Numbered from the stretch's first letter, positions 37,061 to 44,843 are shown. The stretch is 50,329 nucleotides of DNA from Afipia sp. (GCA_017474385.1 JAFVHU010000038.1:1-50329); one strand, 5' to 3'. A program made the numbers and translations. The notes: generated from the letters alone by a model not told the origin.

Positions 37061-37630
37061 TCACGACGGCAGAACAGCGCAGTGATCGCAATTCAGGTGC
37101 GCGATCTCGGCGTGCTTTGCGACATGGAAGACAGCGAATGCGGTCGCCTTCGCCTGGTCGACGTAGCTCGCGATTTCTGCGTCCGGCGCGGCACGCCGGT
37201 GCAGATGCCGAACGAGGAGTGCCAAGGCGTGCTTCAGGTGTCGCGTGCAGTCGAGCCTGAGCGGCAGCGCCGTCTCGGGTGATGCCGCGCTTGCGAGCAG
37301 CTTGTCATAGGCCCTGACCAGGAAGCCCTCGGCGGCCGCTTCGTCCCCGGACCGCTCCGCGATCTCCGCCAGATTGTGGCAGGAAATATTGTAGATTACT
37401 GCGATGGGGACCGATGTGCCGTTATTCGATGCAAGAGCGAAAAGGCGTTCCGCCTCGTCAATCCCTTGATGATAGAGCGCAAGCGCCCGCGGAACGTCGC
37501 CGGCCGCATAGGCCGCGTTGGCAGCCTCGGTGGCCTCCCGCCAGACCGCATCGTCGGCGATGGCGTCCTGCCGTGGTGCCGCTGAAAGGCGCGACGCTGT
37601 CGCGACCCGACTTTGCGAGTTCCCGTCCAT
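37061..37630 (-). CDS. Unknown protein with helical repeats in peroxide operon
   Basis: A 189-residue soluble protein from the ATG at 37630, after a perfect GGAGGAAA. The middle (AYAAGDVPRALALYHQGIDE, then NLAEIAERSGDEAAAEGFLV) has the alternating pattern of TPR-like helical repeats. The C-terminus ends in HLNCDHCAVLPS with a CxxC that could bind metal or act as a redox pair. No family recognised. It lies between the peroxiredoxin and superoxide dismutase genes, which suggests a role in oxidative-stress defence, unproven. Confidence 0.72.
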   Translation of the reverse strand: MDGNSQSRVATASRLSAAPRQDAIADDAVWREATEAANAAYAAGDVPRALALYHQGIDEAERLFALASNNGTSVPIAVIYNISCHNLAEIAERSGDEAAAEGFLVRAYDKLLASAASPETALPLRLDCTRHLKHALALLVRHLHRRAAPDAEIASYVDQAKATAFAVFHVAKHAEIAHLNCDHCAVLPS

Positions 37631-37644
37631 GCTGTTTCCTCCGG

Positions 37645-38184
37645 TCACGCCGCGTTGAGTACCGCGTCACCCTTCTGCCAGTTGCAGGGGCACAGTTCGT
37701 CGGTCTGGAGCGCGTCGAGGACGCGCAGGATCTCGTGCGGGTTGCGGCCTACGGAAAGGTCGTTGACCGAGACGAAGCGGATCACGTTCTCCGGATCGAC
37801 GATCAGCGTGGCACGCAGGCAGACGCCTTCTTCCGGATGCAGCACGCCGAGCGCCGTGCTCAGTTCCCGCTTGATGTCGGAGAGCATCGGAAATGGGATG
37901 GTCTTGAGATCTGCGCGGCTCTGCCGCCAGGCGAGATGGACGTATTCGCTGTCTACGGAGACACCGTAGATGACGGTGTCGCGATCCGCGAACTCGCTGT
38001 TCAACGCGCCGAAGGCCGCAATTTCGGTCGGGCAGACGAAGGTGAAGTCCTTAGGCCAGAAGAAGATCACCTTCCATTTGCCGGCATCGCTTGCCTCTGT
38101 AAGGCGCGTGAACGCGGTCTTCGGGTCGTTCGAGATGACGGCTTGCAGATTAAATGCGGGCAGTTTTGTACCGATCGTCAACAT
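37645..38184 (-). CDS. Peroxiredoxin of the AhpC/TSA family
   Basis: Thiol peroxidase that reduces hydrogen peroxide and organic peroxides, 179 residues. The peroxidatic Cys51 is in FTFVCPTEI, and the resolving cysteines Cys165/Cys167 in ELCPCNW. The length and the C-terminal CPC are typical of AhpC partners of AhpD, as in mycobacteria and Bradyrhizobium. ahpD precedes it by 3 bases. GGAG lies 15 bases before the ATG. Part of the irr-like regulator operon. Confidence 0.94.
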   Translation of the reverse strand: MLTIGTKLPAFNLQAVISNDPKTAFTRLTEASDAGKWKVIFFWPKDFTFVCPTEIAAFGALNSEFADRDTVIYGVSVDSEYVHLAWRQSRADLKTIPFPMLSDIKRELSTALGVLHPEEGVCLRATLIVDPENVIRFVSVNDLSVGRNPHEILRVLDALQTDELCPCNWQKGDAVLNAA

Positions 38185-38187
38185 GTT

Positions 38188-38793
38188 TCAGTTCGCTCCT
38201 GAGAGGGTTTGCTGGCGGGAAATGGACGGGTTCGGACGGCCGCGCTCCGATGACGCGTGTTCGGGCGTTGCATCGAAAACCGTGGCCGCCGCATGGATCA
38301 CGGCTGCGATCCTGATGACCGACTGGATGGCCGGAGTGCTGATCCCGTGTTGACGTGCGCCGGCGACATGCGCCTCGGTGCAGCCGGCGCAGCCGTTGAC
38401 TACGGACGCCGCAAGACCGAGCAACTCGAAATCGCCCTGCGCGATGCCATGCTTCGCGAGACCGTTCATCCGCAGACCGGCAGGTAGGCCTGCCAGGTCG
38501 GGATCGGCGGCCATATGAACGGCCCGGTAATAGATGTTGGCCATCGCCATGATGGCGGCTGCGACGCGCGCCGCCTCGATCGTTGCCGGATCGGCATGGG
38601 CGGCGGCCACGGACTCAATCACGTCGACCACGCGCCCGTTGCGGGCCGCGATCGCAGCGGCAAGCGCCGATCCCCAGATCTGGGCTGCTGACAGGTCGGG
38701 CAGGCCGCCCGAACCGAGCAGCGTACCGAGGTTCAGGCGCACATCGCGGGCAAACTCGGGCAACGACTGGCGAAGCGCTTCGACTGACATCAT
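38188..38793 (-). CDS. ahpD: Alkylhydroperoxidase AhpD
   Basis: Thiol disulfide carrier that reduces the peroxiredoxin, and has weak peroxidase activity itself; 201 residues. The family active site is present as NGCAGCTEAH (Cys135, Cys138, His142). The start is ATG 38793, whose ATGA overlaps the stop codon of the irr-like gene. The frame is open further (to 38838) but that lies in the regulator's tail. The last 25 residues (SERGRPNPSISRQQT) extend beyond the usual length. Confidence 0.94.
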   Translation of the reverse strand: MMSVEALRQSLPEFARDVRLNLGTLLGSGGLPDLSAAQIWGSALAAAIAARNGRVVDVIESVAAAHADPATIEAARVAAAIMAMANIYYRAVHMAADPDLAGLPAGLRMNGLAKHGIAQGDFELLGLAASVVNGCAGCTEAHVAGARQHGISTPAIQSVIRIAAVIHAAATVFDATPEHASSERGRPNPSISRQQTLSGAN

Positions 38794-39359
38794 TCCGGAT
38801 GCCTCGGCTGCGCGTTGGGCGGCGCACACGCTGAGCATGCGTCGCCGGCATCCGCCGCGCAGGCTCCGCAGCTTGCCTTGCCGATTGGCCTCAGCCGGAT
38901 AACGGCGTCGATCCTTGTGATGACATAACCGTCAGGCGGCTCCGGATGTCCGATCTCGATGGACCCTTCGGGCACGTCGATGATGCGGTTCTCCGCCTCA
39001 ATGTAGAAATGATGGTGTTCCCCGGCATTCGTGTCGAAATAGGTCAGGTCCCCGCTTACCGTCACGCGGCGCAGCAGCCCGGCATCCGCGAACTGATTGA
39101 GCGTGTTGTAAACGGTCGCGAACGACACACGGATGCCGGCCGCATCGGCCTCGCGGCCAAGTGTACCGGCGGTCACATGGCGGTGATCCGCCGTGAACAG
39201 CAATTCGGCGAGCGCCATGCGCTGGCGCGTAGGCCGAAGCGCGGCCTGCTGAAGCAGGGCGCGAATGTTCTTCGCCCCAAGAGCCAGCCGCCCGACATGC
39301 TCATGGCGCAGATGCCGCTTGAGAACTGCTGAAGTCACCGATGCGGAGTGTTCGTACAT
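38790..39359 (-). CDS. Irr-like Fur-family regulator with Cys-rich tail
   Basis: Transcription factor of 189 residues. The DNA-binding part (LLQQAALRPTRQRMALAELLF, given in outline, and SFATVYNTLNQFADAGLLRRV) and the metal/heme site EHHHFYIEAENRIIDVP closely follow Irr, the iron-response regulator of rhizobia, rather than Fur or PerR. It lacks the N-terminal heme motif GCPWHD of Bradyrhizobium Irr. Instead residues 164-178 carry C-x2-C-x7-C-x2-C, a possible metal or redox site. It leads an operon with ahpD, peroxiredoxin, an unknown protein and sodB. A Fur-box-like palindrome lies 40-60 bases upstream. Confidence 0.88.
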   Translation of the reverse strand: MYEHSASVTSAVLKRHLRHEHVGRLALGAKNIRALLQQAALRPTRQRMALAELLFTADHRHVTAGTLGREADAAGIRVSFATVYNTLNQFADAGLLRRVTVSGDLTYFDTNAGEHHHFYIEAENRIIDVPEGSIEIGHPEPPDGYVITRIDAVIRLRPIGKASCGACAADAGDACSACAPPNAQPRHPE

Positions 39360-39398
39360 GGAGATCGCCGAATGCCTGTGATGCCAACTCTTTATCGC

Positions 39399-39419
39399 TA
39401 TTGAGACGCATTTGCAATA
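39399..39419. promoter_or_regulatory. Fur-box-like palindrome upstream of the irr-like gene
   Basis: TATTGAGACGCATTTGCAATA; its core TGAGACGCATTTGCA (39402-39416) matches the 7-1-7 Fur consensus TGAGAATnATTCTCA at 10 of 14 positions by my count. It lies 40 bases before the start codon, so the regulator may control its own operon. The outer arms TATTG/CAATA add symmetry. Confidence 0.45.
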
Positions 39420-39558
39420 AGGTATTTTTTCCTAGCTTACAGCGAATACGGATCCGTTTTCGGGGTGATCGGCATCCAGTTTAAGCGCCGAAATCACCTC
39501 TCCCTTCGGTTGGTGCGGTTTGTGATTTGCGAACCGGATGCATGTAATCGATGAATCC

Positions 39559-40233
39559 CTAGTGCTGCCCCGCGAGATTGATCGCGAGCGCAAGAGCACC
39601 CACCAGAATGAGACTGGTGGCCCATGCCGCATCGAGATTGAACCAGCTCCGCGACACGAATTTGAGCCCCAGATAGCGATAGACCAGCCATGCCGACAAT
39701 CCGCCGGCCGCAATCATCGCAGCCGAGTGGACAAAGGCGACCAGCACGGCCGTGCCGAGGTTGGCGCCGATCAAAACGCTTGTCGCGATGTGTCCGTTGT
39801 CCGGCTCCGCGGCACGGCAGAGCCCGAGATAGATCGGAACCAGCATCAGCCCGGCGCCGTGAGCGATCGCGACGACGAAGGACCAGAGCCCGAGTTGCGT
39901 CGGTCGTATCCGCGCCAGCGCCCGCGGATGACGCCGGTTGACGAGCCGGAAAATGCCGAACCCGATCACCAGGAGACTTGCGCCGATCTGAATCTGCCGT
40001 TGCCACTCGACCAGCGCAGCGAGCACGGCAAACGGAAGAACGATCAGAAGCACGGCCAGCAGATGGCCGATCGAGAGCGGCCACAGCGCGGCGACCAGCG
40101 CGCGCGTGCTCCTGCCCATGAGTCCGGCCGAGACGGCCAGCGGCCAGCCCATGCCGGGACTCACCCCGTGATAGATGCCGCTCACAACAACAGCGAGCCA
40201 AAGTCCCGCGGGTGTCCAGACCGCGGCACTCAA
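39559..40233 (-). CDS. Membrane protein next to methanethiol oxidase
   Basis: Inner-membrane protein of 224 residues with about six hydrophobic segments. The conserved SGIYHGVSPGMGWPLAVSAG at about residue 18-37, with His and two Pro/Gly turns, looks like a transport or assembly motif and matches a family of HupE/UreJ- or TauE-like membrane proteins by pattern only. It starts with TTG at 40233, 2 bases after the methanethiol oxidase stop, so it is translationally coupled to it. A role in copper supply or sulfide/sulfur export for that enzyme is possible but unproven. Confidence 0.75.
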   Translation of the reverse strand: MSAAVWTPAGLWLAVVVSGIYHGVSPGMGWPLAVSAGLMGRSTRALVAALWPLSIGHLLAVLLIVLPFAVLAALVEWQRQIQIGASLLVIGFGIFRLVNRRHPRALARIRPTQLGLWSFVVAIAHGAGLMLVPIYLGLCRAAEPDNGHIATSVLIGANLGTAVLVAFVHSAAMIAAGGLSAWLVYRYLGLKFVSRSWFNLDAAWATSLILVGALALAINLAGQH

Positions 40234-40235
40234 AG

Positions 40236-41636
40236 CTAGACCGACGGATAGCAGAATGAATCCGTCGAACAGTCGCCGCCGTCGAGCCGGACCTGATGCG
40301 CGCGGTAGCCGTCAGGGAAACTCAGCCAGTAGTCCTTTGCGAGTTCGAGACCGCCGCCCGGTTTCACATTCGCCATCACCTCGGCGCCCGGGATTCCGTC
40401 GGGATAGAACTGGTCATCCCATGTCGAATAGAGCGAGTTGGTCCAGTACACGCGCTTGCCGTCCCGGCTGATCTCGACCATCTGCGGGCCGCCGGCATAG
40501 ACCTTGCCGCTCGGATGAGGCGTGCGGCGGGCGATGCCGCCGATGTGTACGGAGCCCGCAAGCTTCGGCTTTCTCGGATCGCTGACATCGTACTGACGCA
40601 TCTCGCCCGTTCCCCAGCAGGACACATAGAGAAACTTGTCATCCATGGAGAGATCGATATCACTCACCAGCGGCGGCACTGCGCCGAAGCCCTGCAACAG
40701 CGGCGGGAGCTTTTCCTTGGGCGCGGGTTCAGCCGGAATCGTCGCCGTCTTTTCAATGTGAAACTTTCCACCCTCGCGCCACCAGGTCCAGATCGAGCCT
40801 TCGAGATTGGTGGTATCGACCACGACGCCAAGGAAACCATATTCGCGAACCGGGTCATGCGCAGGACGGACTTCGAGCGCCATTTGATGATTGGCGCCGA
40901 GATCGATGGTCTGGACGTTGCGGCGGGCCCGGAGATCCCAGAAGTGGATTCGATGGCCATACTTGTTGGACAGCAGATCCTCGGCCACGATTCCATTCTC
41001 GAACTGCGGCGGCAGTCCCCACTCGCTGGTGACCATGTAATCGCGCGGCAGGTTCCACCAGAAATCATAATGCAACTTCTGAGGCCCGCGATCGATCTCC
41101 CAGCGACCGAGAACGTCGAATGTCTCGCAGTCCATGATGAAAACGCCGGGAGGCCCGTCGGTGCCGTCCTTTCCGCCGCCGCCGAGCGTGCTGACGTAGA
41201 TGCCTTCCGGCCCGCAATGAACGGTGTGAGGCCGCGAGTAACCGGTCTTCTTGAAGATCTCTTCGGGCTCGATGATCTTGTGCATCTTCGCCTTGGTCGG
41301 ATCAGGCTTGGTATCCACGATGTAGATGCGCGAGGACCGGATTCCGGGGATGATCAGATAGCGCCGCTCGACGAACGCATGCCCGGTCAGCGGCGACAAA
41401 GCCGACGAGCAGGCGTTCCAGCCGAAATGATGAAACTCGTCGCCCTTGTTCGGCATCGTCACCGTGTGGACGACCTGACTGTAGCTCGGCGAGCCCGGCT
41501 TCACGTCGATCACCGCGAGCGCATCGGGCTTCGAGAAATCGGGGCTGAGCAGCAGCGTATAAGCGAAGTTTTCGGGGGGAGCTTCCATCGCAAGCTTCGG
41601 TGATGCGTAGAAGGTCGGATCGGGCCTCATCGTCAT
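40236..41636 (-). CDS. mtoX: Methanethiol oxidase (selenium-binding protein SBP56 family)
   Basis: SBP56/MtoX family, which oxidises methanethiol to formaldehyde, hydrogen sulfide and hydrogen peroxide with a copper-dependent centre. From the ATG at 41636 (GGAGG 7 bases before) it has 466 residues, the family length. The signature HHFGWNACSSAL near residue 70 includes the conserved Cys, and HTVHCGPEGIYVSTLG, WDLRARRNVQ and VSCWGTGEMRQYDVSD fit a seven-bladed propeller. No clear signal peptide; an open extension to 41750 is hydrophobic but lacks a Shine-Dalgarno. It is coupled with a membrane protein gene, upstream of the Irr/peroxide operon. Confidence 0.9.
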   Translation of the reverse strand: MTMRPDPTFYASPKLAMEAPPENFAYTLLLSPDFSKPDALAVIDVKPGSPSYSQVVHTVTMPNKGDEFHHFGWNACSSALSPLTGHAFVERRYLIIPGIRSSRIYIVDTKPDPTKAKMHKIIEPEEIFKKTGYSRPHTVHCGPEGIYVSTLGGGGKDGTDGPPGVFIMDCETFDVLGRWEIDRGPQKLHYDFWWNLPRDYMVTSEWGLPPQFENGIVAEDLLSNKYGHRIHFWDLRARRNVQTIDLGANHQMALEVRPAHDPVREYGFLGVVVDTTNLEGSIWTWWREGGKFHIEKTATIPAEPAPKEKLPPLLQGFGAVPPLVSDIDLSMDDKFLYVSCWGTGEMRQYDVSDPRKPKLAGSVHIGGIARRTPHPSGKVYAGGPQMVEISRDGKRVYWTNSLYSTWDDQFYPDGIPGAEVMANVKPGGGLELAKDYWLSFPDGYRAHQVRLDGGDCSTDSFCYPSV

Positions 41637-41821
41637 CGCACTGCCTCCTGTGTCGACCCGCAACGCCAAGACCAGACATGCGGAAGCGAGTTTGCAGAAA
41701 GAGAATGACCTATTGAGCGCGAGCAGCAGCAGCCCGCTGGCGAGAAGCATAGCACCGCATCAACGCCACCGGAAAAAAGATCGAGACGAAGAGGGACGGG
41801 TTCCCCTCGTGTTCCGCCGCC

Positions 41822-42769
41822 TTACTTGAACAGCGGCGTGCCCGGCACGAAGGCGTCGAACGCCGCCCAGAACTGCTGGCGGTAGCGATCCTGCTCCTGA
41901 AGGATTTCGTGCTTCGAGCCCGCGATCACCAGATGCGATCCGGCGCGCAGGTGATAGGCGAATTCCTCGATGGCGGCGGTCGAGACGATGGTGTCGCTGC
42001 TCGCGGCCATCATCAGGATCGGCTGCCTGATCTGCGACGGATAACTCGCCTCGCGGAATTCAACGATCGCCCGGAACGCGCTGTCGGCCCACGCCACTGT
42101 CGGAGACGCGATGCCGAGCGTCGGATCTTCCTCGAAGATCGCGGCGTTGCGCGCATAGCGCACGGGATCCGACGTCAGCGGATTGTTGACGAAACTGTTT
42201 GTGCCGGTGAGTTCGCCGTTACCGCCGGGCACGTAGCTGCCGCCCATCCCGAGCCAGCGCAGGGTGCGCACGAAAATCCGCGTGGGGAGTTTGGTGGCGT
42301 AGCCCGGCAGATCGATCATCGGCGCGGACAGTACGATGCGGTCGAACCAGCGCTTGCCGGCATGCGCCACCCGCAGCAGCACCGCGCCGCCCATCGAATG
42401 CGCCAGCGCATAGTATGGCGGCGGACAGTCCGGCAGCATCACCTGCTGCACGAAGGTTTCGACATCGACCTCAAAATCCGAGAACCGGTGGACGTAGCCC
42501 TTGCGGGGATCGCGCAACTGCCGCGAGGAATGGCCCTGCCCGCGCCAGTCGATCATCGCCACCGCGAAGCCGCGCTCGCGCAATTCGCGCACGGTCTCGA
42601 AGTATTTCTCGATGCTCTCGCCGCGTCCGGTGAAGACGCAGACCGTGCCCTTGCGATTGGCCGGCGGCTGCCAGCGGGCGAAGCGCAACTCCGCGCCATC
42701 GGGCGTCTTGATGGTGCCGCTGACGACATTGTCGGGAACGGGATTGGCAGGAATGGAAACGAGCGTCAT
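41822..42769 (-). CDS. Alpha/beta hydrolase (monoacylglycerol lipase-like)
   Basis: A 315-residue soluble hydrolase of the serine-hydrolase (lysophospholipase/PldB) type. The nucleophile elbow is ALAHSMGGAVLLR (Ser near residue 119); RGQGHSSRQLRDPRKGYVHR is the family's region before the lid; the acid and His fall in MMAASSDTIVST and AGSKHEILQE. Substrates are likely monoacylglycerols or lysophospholipids. No neighbouring gene in the same operon. Confidence 0.92.
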   Translation of the reverse strand: MTLVSIPANPVPDNVVSGTIKTPDGAELRFARWQPPANRKGTVCVFTGRGESIEKYFETVRELRERGFAVAMIDWRGQGHSSRQLRDPRKGYVHRFSDFEVDVETFVQQVMLPDCPPPYYALAHSMGGAVLLRVAHAGKRWFDRIVLSAPMIDLPGYATKLPTRIFVRTLRWLGMGGSYVPGGNGELTGTNSFVNNPLTSDPVRYARNAAIFEEDPTLGIASPTVAWADSAFRAIVEFREASYPSQIRQPILMMAASSDTIVSTAAIEEFAYHLRAGSHLVIAGSKHEILQEQDRYRQQFWAAFDAFVPGTPLFK

Positions 42770-42844
42770 GGGAGGCCGATCAGGCGAAAGGAATCATCAA
42801 ATTCGGAAAGGATATTGCGGGCAAAAAGAGGGGGCGGGAACCCT

Positions 42845-42872
42845 CTTGAACGTCACGAGGCCCCTCCCATAT
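42845..42872 (+). promoter_or_regulatory. RpoH (sigma-32) type promoter of hsp20
   Basis: CTTGAAC at 42845-42851 and CCCATAT at 42866-42872, 14 bases apart, match the sigma-32 consensus CTTGAAA and CCCATnT. It would start transcription near 42880 and give a 5' leader of about 185 bases before the hsp20 ATG. Confidence 0.7.
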
Positions 42873-43040
42873 CAGTTTCGTGCAGGCCAGTTAAGGCTGC
42901 GCGCAGAACGAAAACCCGGCCCAATGGCGGGTTGTCTGCTCTTTGAAAAAGAGTGGCGCGTTGTGCAAGCGAGACGGTCTTAAAGGCGTGCTCACGCGAG
43001 CTTTGCCCAAGATGGTGTCCGTCCCGCCTGAAAAACGCGC

Positions 43041-43062
43041 TGGTCGCTCAATTGGAGGACTA
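43041..43062 (+). promoter_or_regulatory. ROSE-type RNA thermometer hairpin of hsp20
   Basis: TGGTC (43041-43045) pairs with GACTA (43058-43062), and CTC (43047-43049) with GAG (43055-43057), with G43046 bulged. This hides the Shine-Dalgarno GGAGG (43054-43058). A bulged G opposite the Shine-Dalgarno and the UCGCU sequence are the defining features of ROSE elements that repress small heat-shock genes of Bradyrhizobium at low temperature. More hairpins upstream (for example GCGT-GCTC-ACGC at 42987-42998) may belong to the same leader. Confidence 0.85.
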
Positions 43063-43065
43063 ACC

Positions 43066-43527
43066 ATGCGTAGTTTCGATCTCACCCCCTTCTACCGTTC
43101 CACCGTCGGTTTCGACCGCCTGTTTTCGCTGCTCGATCAAGCGAACGGCGACGGCTCGTCGGGCTATCCGCCCTACAACATCGAGCGCACCGGCGAGAAC
43201 AATTTCCGGATTTCGGTCGCCGTCTCCGGCTTTTCGCAGAATGAAATCTCGATCGTCGCCAAGGAAAATACCCTGACGATCAAGGGCGAGAAAGCCGCCA
43301 ACGAGAACAGCCAGTCCAGCGAAGTGCTTTATCGCGGCATCGCGTCGCGCGCCTTCGAGCGCCAGTTCCAGCTTGCCGACTTCGTGCAGGTGAAGAACGC
43401 CTCGCTCGAGAACGGCCTGCTCCACGTCGATCTCGTCCGCGAGATTCCCGAAGCGAAGAAGCCCCGCCAGATTCCGATCACCACGTCGGCCCCCGCGCCG
43501 CAGGTGACCGAGCAGGTCGCGGCCTAA
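43066..43527 (+). CDS. Small heat-shock protein, Hsp20 family
   Basis: ATP-independent chaperone that holds unfolded proteins in large oligomers; 153 residues from the ATG at 43066, preceded by TTGGAGGACTAACC. The alpha-crystallin domain spans about residues 35-130 (INRTGENNF-type start IERTGENNFRISV, ending LLHVDLVREI) and the C-terminal tail has the IxI motif (QIPITTS). An RpoH-type promoter and a ROSE thermometer in the leader give heat induction at both levels. Strong terminator at 43561. The open frame to 42943 lies in the leader. Confidence 0.95.
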   Translation: MRSFDLTPFYRSTVGFDRLFSLLDQANGDGSSGYPPYNIERTGENNFRISVAVSGFSQNEISIVAKENTLTIKGEKAANENSQSSEVLYRGIASRAFERQFQLADFVQVKNASLENGLLHVDLVREIPEAKKPRQIPITTSAPAPQVTEQVAA

Positions 43528-43560
43528 ACGTCCGGCTTTATCGAACCTCCCAAACTACAA

Positions 43561-43590
43561 AACGCCCCGGTGCCCCGGGGCGTTTCTTTG
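43561..43590 (+). terminator. Rho-independent terminator of hsp20
   Basis: AACGCCCCGG (43561-43570) pairs with CCGGGGCGTT (43575-43584) around TGCC, followed by TCTTT. Lies 33 bases after the hsp20 stop codon. Confidence 0.92.
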
Positions 43591-43631
43591 CGCCTTCTTT
43601 CCCTCCTCACATGGGGAGGGAAAAGAAAAAC

Positions 43632-44528
43632 TCACTCCAGCGTCTGTGCATCAGGCATCGCCTGCGTCGGCCATAGCCGCACCGTCGGAGCCTGCGGCGC
43701 GGGTGCCGTTGCCGCCCCGACCGTTGCCGCCGCGGGTTTGTTCTCTACCGCGGCCGGCTTCGCGGCCGCCGAAGGCTCGGCAGAAGGAGCCGCGGCCTGC
43801 TGCTGCGCCGGAGCTGCCGTCTGTGGCACGGTCGAGGTTCCGGCCGGTGCTGGGGATGGAGTTGGGGTCCGGTTCGTCGCCTTCGCTCCAGGACGCTGCG
43901 CCGTTCTCGGCACCGCCGCCGGAGGACGCGGCGCATTTCGCAGGTCGAGCAGCGCTCCGCGCCGGTTTTCATAACCCGCATAGATCGCGGGCGGCGGACC
44001 GGGCGGACCATAGACCGCCATCATCCGCTCATCGACGGCTTGAGCCGGAATGAAGCGCATGATCTGGCCGGTGCGGGCATCGATGATCAGGCGGCCATCG
44101 TCGCCATTCCGGTCGATCGCGGCGATGGTGTAGATCCAGCCGCGCTGGGTCACCCGGCCAAGCGGCGAGTAACCGCTTGAACGCAGGACGGTCACGACCT
44201 GCTCGGGCGGCAGCATCGGGCGCGCACCCAGTGTCGAGCGCTGATAGCGGCTTGAGGGAATCGCCGCATAAGGCCCCGGCGCAGAGGGCCGCTGCGAATA
44301 CGGCCGCTCCTCATAGTAAGGCCGCTCAACAGGCGGTCTTTCATAGGCGGGAGGCGGCCGCGGACCGTCTTCGTCTTCCAGAATTCGCGGCATCGGAATG
44401 TGAATGTCACCCACGATCGGAAAATCGTCGGCTGCGAACGCCGGAGGCACGAAAACCAGGCCGGCTCCCAGGATCGCGCTGGCTGCGACAGCCCTTCCGA
44501 TCACCTGTAGTGTTGAAAACGACGTCAT
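43632..44528 (-). CDS. Proline-rich exported protein of unknown function
   Basis: A 298-residue protein from the ATG at 44528. The signal peptide (VIGRAVAASAILGAGLVFVP, cut near AFA-ADDF) leads to a Pro/Arg-rich stretch (PPPAYERPPVERPYYEERPY), then a folded module of about 80 residues (PEQVVTVLRSSGYSPLGRVTQ, IDARTGQIMRFIPAQ) reminiscent of PepSY-type or small periplasmic sensor modules, and a low-complexity Ala/Pro C-terminal third. No family named with confidence. The Pro-rich parts suggest it spans or coats the periplasm. Confidence 0.75.
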   Translation of the reverse strand: MTSFSTLQVIGRAVAASAILGAGLVFVPPAFAADDFPIVGDIHIPMPRILEDEDGPRPPPAYERPPVERPYYEERPYSQRPSAPGPYAAIPSSRYQRSTLGARPMLPPEQVVTVLRSSGYSPLGRVTQRGWIYTIAAIDRNGDDGRLIIDARTGQIMRFIPAQAVDERMMAVYGPPGPPPAIYAGYENRRGALLDLRNAPRPPAAVPRTAQRPGAKATNRTPTPSPAPAGTSTVPQTAAPAQQQAAAPSAEPSAAAKPAAVENKPAAATVGAATAPAPQAPTVRLWPTQAMPDAQTLE

Positions 44529-44680
44529 CGCGGTTGGCCTCCCATTCTGGGTCCCAAATCCGTCCCCGGATTCCCAAAAGTCTTGGGTCAAACGTGATTT
44601 CCGATTTCGGCGGAGCTAGGACCGGACAGCGGCGGCAATGCCTTAATCCAGCGGTGTTTGCGGGCCACCACAACGCATCC

Positions 44681-44753
44681 CAGTGTCCCGAATCCGCAGT
44701 TCGCCGCCTTCTGCCGCGCTGCCCGTAGCGAACTGCGGATTCGAAGGACACTG
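44681..44753. repeat. Long palindrome 1
   Basis: CAGTGTCCCGAATCCGCAGT (44681-44700, continuing TCGC) pairs with GCGAACTGCGGATTCG-AA-GGACACTG (44728-44753), about 24 base pairs with a 23-base loop. Its outer ends CAGTGT and ACACTG match those of palindrome 2. Confidence 0.92.
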
Positions 44754-44765
44754 ACGATATTGATT

Positions 44766-44843
44766 CCAGTGTGGTTTCGGTTCGCAAGTCCACGAACGGA
44801 GCGTGCATCAGGGTTTCCGTGGACTTGCGAACCACCACACTGG
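44766..44843. repeat. Long palindrome 2
   Basis: CCAGTGTGGT followed by GGTTCGCAAGTCCACG pairs with CGTGGACTTGCGAACC followed by ACCACACTGG, with a small unpaired TTTC on the left side and a loop of about 23 bases. It begins 12 bases after palindrome 1 ends. Confidence 0.92.

Noticed and set aside
40296-41603. Long plus-strand open frame opposite mtoX
   Set aside because: Mirror of the mtoX coding phase without recognisable domains.
41637-41750. N-terminal extension of mtoX as a signal peptide
   Set aside because: Although hydrophobic, it has no Shine-Dalgarno, whereas GGAGG precedes the ATG at 41636, where family conservation begins. An export signal therefore cannot be claimed.
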